5,501 nucleotides of DNA from an uncultured Brevibacterium sp. (GTDB lineage Bacteria; Actinomycetota; Actinomycetes; Actinomycetales; Brevibacteriaceae): positions 1 to 5,501 of the forward strand of contig CABTZC010000154.1 in assembly GCA_902489185.1 (NCBI GenBank). The letters run 5' to 3'. The position numbers and the translations under genes were made by a program. The number at the start of each line of letters is the position of its first letter. The first letter of the stretch is position 1. Shown here piece after piece: positions 1 through 5,142 of the stretch. The notes under the pieces were generated by a model. That model saw nothing but the letters and a program-made list of their open reading frames with translations. It was not told where the DNA came from and did no database searches.

Positions 1-95
1 CCACCTGCGGCATAACCCCCTGGCTGACTCCCGAACTGGCCACCCCCTGCCGGGTAGCCGCCGGGCTGCCCTCCTGCGGAATATCCTCCAGGTTG
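1..95 (-). repeat. Gly/Pro/Gln/Tyr-rich tandem repeats in the lipoprotein tail
   Basis: Residues 278-308 of the lipoprotein contain imperfect repeats of the form QPGGY-x-AGG (QPGGYSAGG, QPGGYPAGG, QPGGYAAGG), preceded by GFPGGFPPAGG. The DNA copies differ at several positions, so the repeats are conserved at protein level and are not fresh duplications. The tail follows the membrane helix and a lysine cluster, which puts it in the cytoplasm. The repeats continue past the window edge, so their number is unknown. Confidence 0.8.
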
Positions 96-926
96 TCCCC
101 CTGCGGGCGGGAATCCACCTGGGAACCCGGGCTGTTGTGGCTGCGTAGCCTTCTTCTTCTTGGACATGACGACCAGCAGAATGATCCCACCAACAATCAG
201 CAGTAGCACCAGAACAGCCACGATGATGATGAGCACAAGCCAGGGGAATCCGCTAGCTTTGGCTTCAGCGGTGAGCGTGTCACCGTCGTAGGTCTTGAGG
301 TTCCAGGTGACTGTTTTGCCTTTGACCTCTGCGCCGTCTGCTGAAATGACTTTGCCGGGGAATGTGAATTTGACGATTGACTCATCGACCATTCCTTTGG
401 CTGAGGGGGTGCCCCCGGTTCCCGTGTACGGGTTTGAGAACGGGTTTCCTGACCCATAAGCACCACCGATATCCACAGTCAGCGGGTTGGCCATGGAGAA
501 CTTGATGGTCCCGTTGTCGGTCTTCTCGATCGACATGTCCCGCCCCATTACGCCACTGAAACTTTCTTCGCAGAATGCAGTGAAGTCTTCAGGCCTCATT
601 TTGGTGAACGTGAGTTCGTAGCCCTTGTACACGTCATCGGACACTTCTTTCACTGTCACTTCGGGTGGCAGCTTCGACTCCATCTCTTGGATTTCGCTTT
701 GGAGGTCGGGAGCTTGTCCGAGCTGGCCTTGAAACCCAGTGGAGTCGACCTGGAACAGAATCGACCCGCTGATGAGCATGTCTTTGGAGATCTTGAGGTC
801 ACTGTTGAGTTTGACGCACGCGCTTAACGCAAATGCACATATCACGGCCAAAAAACATGCGATTGCTTTTTTGGTACGTGTGGGGCCTGAGCGGTGACTG
901 AGTTGAGCTGTCGGTGTTGCACCCAA
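1..926 (-). CDS. LppM-family lipoprotein with C-terminal membrane helix and Gly/Pro-rich tail (3' end beyond window)
   Basis: This is a surface lipoprotein of unknown molecular function. I place it in the actinobacterial LppM family because the mature start, CVKLNSDLKISKDMLISG, resembles the start of mycobacterial LppM as I remember it. The first 308 residues are visible. A signal peptide with RTKK at 17-20 and a hydrophobic core at 21-33 ends in the lipobox LSAC, so Cys37 should be lipidated. A probable beta-rich extracytoplasmic domain spans about 38-228. A single membrane helix (229-254) is followed by a KKKK stop-transfer at 256-259 and a cytoplasmic tail of GGY(S/P/A)AGG repeats that is still open at the window edge. 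The chosen start is TTG at 926-924, because no ATG or GTG precedes the signal peptide in this frame and GGAAAGCAGG lies 5 bases upstream. It follows the methyltransferase gene by 45 bases on the same strand. The family call is fairly secure; the role is not known. Confidence 0.85.
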   Translation of the reverse strand, partial: MGATPTAQLSHRSGPTRTKKAIACFLAVICAFALSACVKLNSDLKISKDMLISGSILFQVDSTGFQGQLGQAPDLQSEIQEMESKLPPEVTVKEVSDDVYKGYELTFTKMRPEDFTAFCEESFSGVMGRDMSIEKTDNGTIKFSMANPLTVDIGGAYGSGNPFSNPYTGTGGTPSAKGMVDESIVKFTFPGKVISADGAEVKGKTVTWNLKTYDGDTLTAEAKASGFPWLVLIIIVAVLVLLLIVGGIILLVVMSKKKKATQPQQPGFPGGFPPAGGQPGGYSAGGQPGGYPAGGGQFGSQPGGYAAG

Positions 927-931
927 GGTTG

Positions 932-941
932 CCTGCTTTCC
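932..941 (-). promoter_or_regulatory. Ribosome binding site that supports the TTG start of the lipoprotein gene
   Basis: The minus strand reads GGAAAGCAGG and then 5 bases before the TTG at 926-924. AGG at the end of this stretch is at normal spacing. It decides the start, because the next in-frame ATG lies after the lipidated cysteine and the only GTG is inside the signal-peptide core. A weak -10-like TAACCT or TAGATA lies near the stop of the preceding gene, but no convincing -35 was found. Confidence 0.5.
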
Positions 942-971
942 AACGTTAACGCGTGGCGAGTATGTCGTTAT

Positions 972-1592
972 CTAGGTTACAGTCTGTCCGAATTCCCAAC
1001 GCCTAATCCACGCGTGCATGGCAATTGCTGCAGCGGCGGCGGCGTTCATGGATCGGGTTGAACCGTACTGTTCTATCGACAGAACGGCTTCGCACGTTTG
1101 GTGTGCTTCGTCGGTCAGACCCGGCCCTTCCTGGCCAAAGAGAAACACGCAGTCCCGTGGCAGGTCATAGGTTTCCAGGGCGACCGAATCTGGGAAGTTG
1201 TCGATCCCGATGAGTGGGAGTTCGCGGTCTTTGCACCACTGCGCAAGGTCGTGAGCTGTTTCGTGGTGGTAGATGTGTTGATAGCGGTCGGTGACCATGG
1301 CGCCACGCCGGTTCCATCGTTTCTTCCCCACAATGTGTACCGCGGCGGCGTTGAAAGCGTTGGCGGTACGCACTACGGAGCCGATGTTCAGGTCATGTTG
1401 CCAGTTTTCTACTGCCACGTGAAACTCGTGTCGTGTGCGGTCAAGGTCGGCGACAATCGCTTCAAGCGTCCAGTACCGGTACTTGTCGATCACATTCCGC
1501 CGGTCGCCTTGTTCCAACAGTTCCGGGTCGTAGCGTTCGTGATCAGGAAGGGGCCCCTCCCAGGGCCCCACCCCGATCTGGTGTTCCGTCAT
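972..1592 (-). CDS. SpoU/TrmH-family RNA 2'-O-methyltransferase
   Basis: This is a predicted cytoplasmic enzyme that transfers a methyl group from S-adenosylmethionine to a ribose 2'-OH in tRNA or rRNA. The exact target is not readable from sequence. The 206 residues carry all three SpoU motifs. Motif 1 is NIGSVVRTANAFNAAAVHIVG at 69-89, with the conserved Arg75. Motif 2 is FLFGQEGPGLT at 150-160. Motif 3, around 171-190, includes GSTRSMNAAA with Asn183. Motifs 2 and 3 form the trefoil-knot cofactor site of SPOUT enzymes. A 60-residue N-terminal part, rich in charged residues, precedes the catalytic domain, which fits a compact TrmH-like protein. The ATG at 1592-1590 overlaps the stop of the permease gene as ATGA, so translation is probably coupled; only a weak AGG lies 9 bases upstream. 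A SpoU gene near pyrE is, as I recall, a recurring arrangement in actinobacteria. Confidence 0.92.
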   Translation of the reverse strand: MTEHQIGVGPWEGPLPDHERYDPELLEQGDRRNVIDKYRYWTLEAIVADLDRTRHEFHVAVENWQHDLNIGSVVRTANAFNAAAVHIVGKKRWNRRGAMVTDRYQHIYHHETAHDLAQWCKDRELPLIGIDNFPDSVALETYDLPRDCVFLFGQEGPGLTDEAHQTCEAVLSIEQYGSTRSMNAAAAAAIAMHAWIRRWEFGQTVT

Positions 1593-3133
1593 TTGTCGTC
1601 GCCTGTTGCAGGCTTCTTGCCGGGTGTAGCACTGGACTTTGCGCCGACCTTCTTTTTGTCCGTGTCGGACTTAGAATCCACCTCGGCGGACTTCTTTTCT
1701 TTCTTTTCGTCCGTACTGTCTTTGCTGTCCTTGCTGTCTTTGTCAGCGGACGAGTCTTTCGAGCGTTCCTTGAGGCGCTTCTTCTGGCTGGCCGACAGCG
1801 TTTCGCGGCCGGTCCCGCGCAGCAGGTTGGCCTGGTAGGAAGCCGCGCCAATAGCCACCGCGATCAGCGCGAACACCAGGCTGATGCCCACTGCAAGCAG
1901 GCCGTTCCACCATTCGGCGTTAGCGCCCAGGAAGTGCAGCGCGCTGGCGACGGGCGCGGTGAACGGCACGTAGACCAGCACCTTCATGACGGCGGGGTTG
2001 GTCGCAAAGATCAACGGGAGGAACGCCCCCACGATCACCAGGGCACACACCACGCCAATCGCAATCTGGCGAGCGCGTCGCCCAACAATGTTGGATGCCC
2101 AGAGGAAAAGCGCCAGAGTTGCACACACGGTGACCACGTACAGTGCGGCGAACCACCCAACTGCCGGCAGCATGGCAATCGCTTGGGAGGTGAATGAGGT
2201 CACGGACATTCCCATGAACAGGATGGCCACCGCGACTAGCACGTACACGACACTGAGGGCCGTCAGTCCCTGGACACGTCCCACGGCTGATGATTTGGGC
2301 GGGATGGTGGCTGCCAGGATCTCGCCGATCCGGTGGCGCTTTTCCACGCGCAGGTTGCCGTACATGGCGAAGGCGAGCGTGAGGGCACCGGCGATCAGCA
2401 ATCCTGCTAGACCAATCGCCACGGGTTGTGCGACCTCGTACGACACTGCCGACTGTTCCAGGTACGTGACCTCTGGCTCGGATCCGAGTGCGGCCAAAAC
2501 CTTGGTTGGCTTCTTATCCAGGGCGATGATCTTAGGAGCGCCCATACCGGTGGGGTCCGCGATAAAAGCGGCATCGGCTTTGCCGTCACGCACCGCTTGT
2601 TCGGCTTCTTGCGGTGAATTGGTGTCGTGGACTTTCAGACCGGTCTGTTGCTCGATCTGCGGGGCTTGCTGGGCCATGCCCACCGTGGCGATTGTGCCAC
2701 CGCCAGATTCGCCCGACTGCTGGTTAGCGCGTTGTACGCCAAAAATTAGCCCCGCGATCACTACCAAACCGATGATGAGCGTGGTCAGGTAGAAGATGGG
2801 GCTGCGGGACACCGCCGAGGTTTCCCGGTTGGACACGAGGAATGCGCTCTGCCCAAAGGTCAGATCGCGGAACTCTGAGACCAGTCCCGTTTTGGGCCCG
2901 TCGTCGGTGGGGCGGGTGTCGCGGAGTTCTTCGGGAAGGTCGTCCGAGGTGACAACCGTGGCCTCTGTCATGGAACCGTCGTCGGTAGGAAGTTCAAGCG
3001 CCATGTTGTGCGGGTCCAGTGGGGTGCTGCTGGTGTTGGCGGCGCCGCTCAGGTCTCCACTGTCTTTAGAGGATTTGCCCGAGGTGGTTGAGATGTCGAT
3101 CTTTGGCTTCTTGGAACTTTTGTCCTGGCTCAT
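1589..3133 (-). CDS. ABC-2 (NatB-like) transporter permease with long charged tails
   Basis: This is the membrane subunit of an ABC transporter, paired with the ATPase gene immediately upstream, and probably an exporter of unknown substrate. The 514 residues begin with about 110 hydrophilic Ser/Thr/Asp-rich residues. Membrane helix 1 (about 112-132) is followed by an extracytoplasmic domain (about 133-235). Five more helices lie near 236-258, 290-310, 323-347, 355-376 and 412-431. This one-plus-five layout is typical of NatB-like permeases. Family marks are the coupling segment RVEKRHRIGEILAATIPP (262-279) and VPFTAPVASALHF (389-401). A highly charged tail rich in Lys, Asp and Ser fills about 448-514. 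The start at 3133 overlaps the ATPase stop as ATGA and has a strong AAGGAG 5 bases upstream; the stop overlaps the methyltransferase start in the same way. The extracytoplasmic domain is short for NatB-like proteins. The substrate cannot be inferred. Confidence 0.88.
   Translation of the reverse strand: MSQDKSSKKPKIDISTTSGKSSKDSGDLSGAANTSSTPLDPHNMALELPTDDGSMTEATVVTSDDLPEELRDTRPTDDGPKTGLVSEFRDLTFGQSAFLVSNRETSAVSRSPIFYLTTLIIGLVVIAGLIFGVQRANQQSGESGGGTIATVGMAQQAPQIEQQTGLKVHDTNSPQEAEQAVRDGKADAAFIADPTGMGAPKIIALDKKPTKVLAALGSEPEVTYLEQSAVSYEVAQPVAIGLAGLLIAGALTLAFAMYGNLRVEKRHRIGEILAATIPPKSSAVGRVQGLTALSVVYVLVAVAILFMGMSVTSFTSQAIAMLPAVGWFAALYVVTVCATLALFLWASNIVGRRARQIAIGVVCALVIVGAFLPLIFATNPAVMKVLVYVPFTAPVASALHFLGANAEWWNGLLAVGISLVFALIAVAIGAASYQANLLRGTGRETLSASQKKRLKERSKDSSADKDSKDSKDSTDEKKEKKSAEVDSKSDTDKKKVGAKSSATPGKKPATGDDK
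1716..1742 (-). repeat. Three 9-bp tandem repeats encoding KDS triplets
   Basis: On the plus strand the units are CTGTCTTTG, CTGTCCTTG and CTGTCTTTG, which encode repeated Asp-Ser-Lys in the permease tail around residues 465-473. The unit length is a multiple of three, so copy-number changes would lengthen or shorten the tail without shifting the frame. Confidence 0.75.
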
Positions 3134-4014
3134 ACACGCTCCTTGAAAAGTTCTTCGAGGTTGGCCGGTTGCGTGGTGAAGTTACGCAGCCCGCTCAGTC
3201 CGTTCACGGCGTTGAGTGCGCGGTTAATGTCGCTCGTCTGGAATTCGACGATCGACCCATTGCGCACAAAGTCGCCGCTGACAATGTCGGTGAGGGCCGC
3301 CTCGGCGTCCTTAGCGCCCTTTTCGTTCACAAACTCAGCGCGGTAGGTGGGCTTGCCCTTCTTGCGCAGCCGCTCAACGTCGTCATGTTCGACGATTTCA
3401 CCGTGACTTAAGACCACAACTTGGTCAGCGTAGCGTTGGGTTTCGTCCCAGTCGTCGGAGGTGAAGATCACCGGCACGCCGGATTCTGCGTGGTCGCGAA
3501 GGAGCGAGATGACCAGGTCGGCTGATTTCATGTCAAGGCCGGTGAAGGGTTCGTCGAGGACGACGACGTCCGGATCGGCTGCGATGACCGATGCGATTTC
3601 CACGCATGCGACTTCTGAGCCGGAGAGGTTGTGGAGGGGTGCGTAGGCGCGGTCAGATAGGTCGAGGCGCGCCAGAAGCGTGACGGCGTTGCGTTCGGCG
3701 GCGCCCAGGGTCATTCCGTGCAGGCGCGCGAAGTACACGATCTGCTCCATGACTTTCATATGCGGGTATCCGCCGCGTTCGGCGGGCAGGTAGCCAAAGT
3801 TCTGGCGGTCCCCGTAGCTCAGCTCGTTGTCTTCGAGGGTGATGGTTCCAGAGTCGGTTTCGATGAGGCCCATGATTGCCCGGACCAGCTCTGTTTTCCC
3901 TGATCCACGGGCGCCGATGACACCAGTAATCAGTCCTGGTTCGACGCTGAGGTTGATGTCACGGAGCCACGTTTTGCGCTCCGTTTTCACTGTTATGTCT
4001 GAAAGTTCCAGCAC
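3130..4014 (-). CDS. NatA-type ABC transporter ATP-binding protein with altered Q- and H-loops
   Basis: This is the cytoplasmic ATPase subunit that drives the permease encoded just downstream. In the 294 residues, Walker A is GARGSGKT at 34-41, the signature is LSGSE at 130-134, and Walker B plus the catalytic Glu is VVVLDE at 150-155, followed by the D-loop GLD. The segment GYLPAERGGYP (74-84) and the C-terminal NLEELFKERV are typical of ATPases that partner NatB-like permeases. Three positions are unusual: Ala78 where a Gln (or Glu in close relatives) is normal, SGSE instead of SGGQ, and TSD with Asp187 where the switch histidine is expected. The start is GTG at 4014-4012, supported by AAAGGA 7 bases upstream. 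The stop overlaps the permease ATG as ATGA. ATP binding looks intact; the hydrolysis rate or mode may differ from the norm. Confidence 0.9.
   Translation of the reverse strand: MLELSDITVKTERKTWLRDINLSVEPGLITGVIGARGSGKTELVRAIMGLIETDSGTITLEDNELSYGDRQNFGYLPAERGGYPHMKVMEQIVYFARLHGMTLGAAERNAVTLLARLDLSDRAYAPLHNLSGSEVACVEIASVIAADPDVVVLDEPFTGLDMKSADLVISLLRDHAESGVPVIFTSDDWDETQRYADQVVVLSHGEIVEHDDVERLRKKGKPTYRAEFVNEKGAKDAEAALTDIVSGDFVRNGSIVEFQTSDINRALNAVNGLSGLRNFTTQPANLEELFKERV
3139..3144 (-). promoter_or_regulatory. Strong ribosome binding site of the permease gene
   Basis: The minus strand reads AAGGAG 5 bases before the permease ATG, inside the last codons of the ATPase gene. With the ATGA overlap it allows both fresh initiation and re-initiation, which suits two subunits made together. 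Confidence 0.75.
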
Positions 4015-4021
4015 TGGGTAG

Positions 4022-4027
4022 TCCTTT
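4022..4027 (-). promoter_or_regulatory. Ribosome binding site that supports the GTG start of the ABC ATPase
   Basis: AAAGGA lies 7 bases upstream of GTG at 4014-4012. The encoded N-terminus MLELSDITV is the normal beginning of an ABC ATPase domain, so start choice and spacing agree. Confidence 0.7.
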
Positions 4028-4202
4028 GCGTTGTGTATCTAGGCGTAGCTAGGAGTGCCTCTGGGGGTCTCTAGCAGCACAGTGCACATTTCGTCCGAGA
4101 ACCCACTGTAGCGCCCCGAGAGTTTTGGCGTTATGTGTCATCTCTCAGGGAGACGGGTGGAGTGGGGCGGTGGGGCTTGGCTGTGGCCGTCGCGCCGAGC
4201 AC
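4028..4202. other. Intergenic region between pyrE and the ABC cluster; likely promoter region, G-run cluster and short repeats
   Basis: No protein gene is visible here. The gap must hold either read-through from pyrE or the promoter of the ABC cluster. Minus-strand TAGATA (4036-4041) and TACAGT (4105-4110) look like -10 boxes, but neither has a recognisable -35. CTAG, a rare tetramer in many bacteria, occurs three times at 4039, 4049 and 4071. CCGAGA is repeated directly at 4095 and 4116, 21 bases apart. Four runs of three or four G lie on the plus strand between 4148 and 4175. I found no clear intrinsic terminator behind pyrE; TCTC/GAGA near 4140-4153 is too short. Confidence 0.4.
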
Positions 4203-4784
4203 TTATTCGAGGCCTAAATCTGCGCTTGATAGTGCGATGAGGTATGGGAGTCCTTGAGCTTCGACGCGTTCTTTTGCTCCGGTGCCACGGTCCATGACGA
4301 CGGCCACGGCGACGACGTTTGCGCCTGCTTCACGGAGTGCTTCGACTGCGGTGAGGACTGATCCGCCGGTGGTGGAAGTGTCTTCTACTGCGATGACGCG
4401 TTTGCCTTTGACGTCTGGGCCTTCGACCCGGCGGCCCATGCCGTGTTCTTTGGCTTGTTTGCGCACAACGAACGCGTCAACGGGCGTGTTGCGTTGAACG
4501 GAGGCGTGCATGATGGCTGTTCCGACTGGGTCGGCGCCCATGGTCAGACCGCCGGCGGCGTCTAAGTCATTGAGGAGTCCGTGTTCTTCGAAAAGGTCCA
4601 GCATGACGTCGCCGACCAGTGGAGCAGAGCGGTGGTCCAGGGTGATGCGACGGAGGTCTAGATAGTAGTCAGCTTCTTTGCCGGATGACAGTGTGACTTT
4701 GCCGCGGACAACGGCGAGTTCGTCGATAAGGGCAAGAAGTTGTGACTTGGTCTGAGCGATCTGTTCTGGTGTACGTGACGTCAT
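4203..4784 (-). CDS. pyrE: Orotate phosphoribosyltransferase
   Basis: This cytoplasmic enzyme converts orotate and PRPP to orotidine 5'-monophosphate and pyrophosphate, the fifth step of de novo pyrimidine synthesis. The 193 residues match the bacterial family in length and motifs. TLSSGKEADYYLDLR at 31-45 belongs to the N-terminal substrate region and GGLTMGADP lies at 78-86. The flexible catalytic-loop residues Arg108, Lys109, Lys112 and His114 are in RKQAKEHG, with the spacing seen in E. coli PyrE. The PRPP-binding motif is VIAVEDTSTTGGS at 130-142, with the acidic pair Glu134-Asp135. The ATG at 4784-4782 has no Shine-Dalgarno but has a -10-like TAGACT 7 bases upstream, which suggests a leaderless transcript. 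An intrinsic terminator and a predicted small RNA lie directly upstream. The other pyrimidine genes are not in the window. Confidence 0.97.
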   Translation of the reverse strand: MTSRTPEQIAQTKSQLLALIDELAVVRGKVTLSSGKEADYYLDLRRITLDHRSAPLVGDVMLDLFEEHGLLNDLDAAGGLTMGADPVGTAIMHASVQRNTPVDAFVVRKQAKEHGMGRRVEGPDVKGKRVIAVEDTSTTGGSVLTAVEALREAGANVVAVAVVMDRGTGAKERVEAQGLPYLIALSSADLGLE

Positions 4785-4791
4785 GGTTCTA

Positions 4792-4797
4792 AGTCTA
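4792..4797 (-). promoter_or_regulatory. Candidate -10 box for a leaderless pyrE transcript
   Basis: The minus strand reads TAGACT and then TAGAACC directly before the pyrE ATG. A TANNNT hexamer at this distance places the transcription start at or next to the A of ATG, a frequent arrangement in actinobacteria. No purine-rich ribosome binding site competes with this reading. The -35 region (CAACAC or GCAACA near 4815-4821) is poor. Confidence 0.5.
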
Positions 4798-4848
4798 CTG
4801 ACATGGGGTTGCTGGTGTTGCGTGTGAGTGAAGCGTGCTGGTGAATTG

Positions 4849-4963
4849 CAAAACCCCGGGCGACGTTAACCATCAAGCCCGGGGTTCTGTCATACTCCCC
4901 TCGAGTACCCGGACGCATCCCCATACGTCCGTTGCGTAGCTCCGATCCCCACCGGAACTACAT
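4849..4963 (-). ncRNA. Predicted small RNA with three GGGG-loop hairpins and an intrinsic terminator
   Basis: The predicted transcript is about 115 nt, starting at the A at 4963, 7 bases after a -10 box. Hairpin 1 (4936-4961) has a 9-bp stem and loop GUGGGGAU. Hairpin 2 (4910-4931) has a 9-bp stem and loop GGGG. Hairpin 3 (4892-4908) has a 6-bp stem and loop GAGGG. Hairpin 4 (4852-4886) is the terminator. The hairpins follow each other with almost no linker. In each of the first three stems one pair is G.U on the minus strand and would be a C.A mismatch on the plus strand, so the minus strand is the structured one. The shared loop core is GGGGA. Only short, poorly supported reading frames occur inside. 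I recognise no named family. It could instead be a conditional leader of pyrE, which lies 64 bases beyond the terminator. Confidence 0.6.
4850..4886 (-). terminator. Intrinsic terminator upstream of pyrE
   Basis: AACCCCGGGC (4852-4861) and GCCCGGGGTT (4877-4886) are a perfect 10-bp inverted repeat around a 15-base loop. On the minus strand the stem runs into TTTT (the last two stem bases plus two more). On the plus strand the following bases, CTGTCATACT, give no T-run, so the terminator acts on minus-strand transcription. It should end the predicted small RNA and insulate pyrE from transcription coming from upstream. Confidence 0.8.
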
Positions 4964-4969
4964 GCAAAG

Positions 4970-4998
4970 ATTCTATTAGATAATTCAGTTCTCAACAA
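4970..4998 (-). promoter_or_regulatory. Sigma70-type promoter of the predicted small RNA
   Basis: On the minus strand the -35 is TTGTTG (4993-4998), the spacer is 17 bases and the -10 is TAGAAT (4970-4975). Two A-tracts on the minus strand, at 5000-5005 and 5013-5017, sit directly upstream and resemble an UP element. The A/T-rich character of about 4965-5020 stands out from the surrounding DNA. This is the best-formed promoter in the window. Confidence 0.65.
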
Positions 4999-5075
4999 AT
5001 TTTTTCGAGTGATTTTTGGTGATCTTGGCCCCAGTTTCTGGATGCCCCTGGCAAGAGTCATGTCGCGCGGATGCT

Positions 5076-5102
5076 CACCTGCGCAAACGCCGGTCGCAGG
5101 TG
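5076..5102. other. Hairpin behind the dehydrogenase gene, possible U-less terminator
   Basis: CACCTGCG (5076-5083) and CGCAGGTG (5095-5102) form a perfect 8-bp inverted repeat with an 11-base loop, 40 bases after the dehydrogenase stop. Neither strand has a T-run after it. It may be a terminator of the T-poor kind proposed for actinobacteria, or an RNA 3'-end stabiliser. The 90 bases between this hairpin and the A/T-rich promoter hold nothing I recognise. Confidence 0.4.
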
Positions 5103-5142
5103 CTGTCTGTGACGGCCTATTTTCCTCTTGCGCGGACTTTCG

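Noticed and set aside
926..974. The TAG stop of the methyltransferase is in frame with the lipoprotein gene, with no further stop between, which suggests read-through or a broken fusion gene.
   Set aside because: The methyltransferase is full length at the stop, and the lipoprotein has its own ribosome binding site, start and complete signal peptide. A one-in-three frame coincidence explains it.
1098..1838. A 246-codon plus-strand reading frame opposite the methyltransferase and permease genes.
   Set aside because: It lies opposite two genes with clear family motifs and shows no recognisable domain. Long antisense frames are common in DNA of this GC content.
1986..2792. A 268-codon plus-strand reading frame opposite the permease.
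   Set aside because: It is a mirror frame of the permease, with no motifs and with a Thr/Ala/Arg-heavy composition typical of antisense translation.
4781..4924. A 47-codon minus-strand reading frame (MGMRPGTRGE...) whose stop overlaps the pyrE ATG as ATGA, as in a coupled leader peptide.
   Set aside because: Its ATG lies inside the stem of hairpin 2 without a ribosome binding site, it runs through the terminator, and its composition is not protein-like. The overlap is probably chance, though it would matter if the attenuator model were right.
4936..4961. Hairpin 1 as a PyrR-binding site.
   Set aside because: UCCGGUGGGGAU matches the remembered consensus only in part, and here UCC pairs with a GGA further downstream. 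No pyrR or other pyr gene is next to it.
4845..5006. Reading the hairpin cluster on the plus strand as a C-rich-loop RNA of the 6C type.
   Set aside because: The loops hold four C at most rather than six, each stem would gain a C.A mismatch, and no terminator lies at the plus-strand 3' end (the T-run at 5000-5005 has no hairpin).
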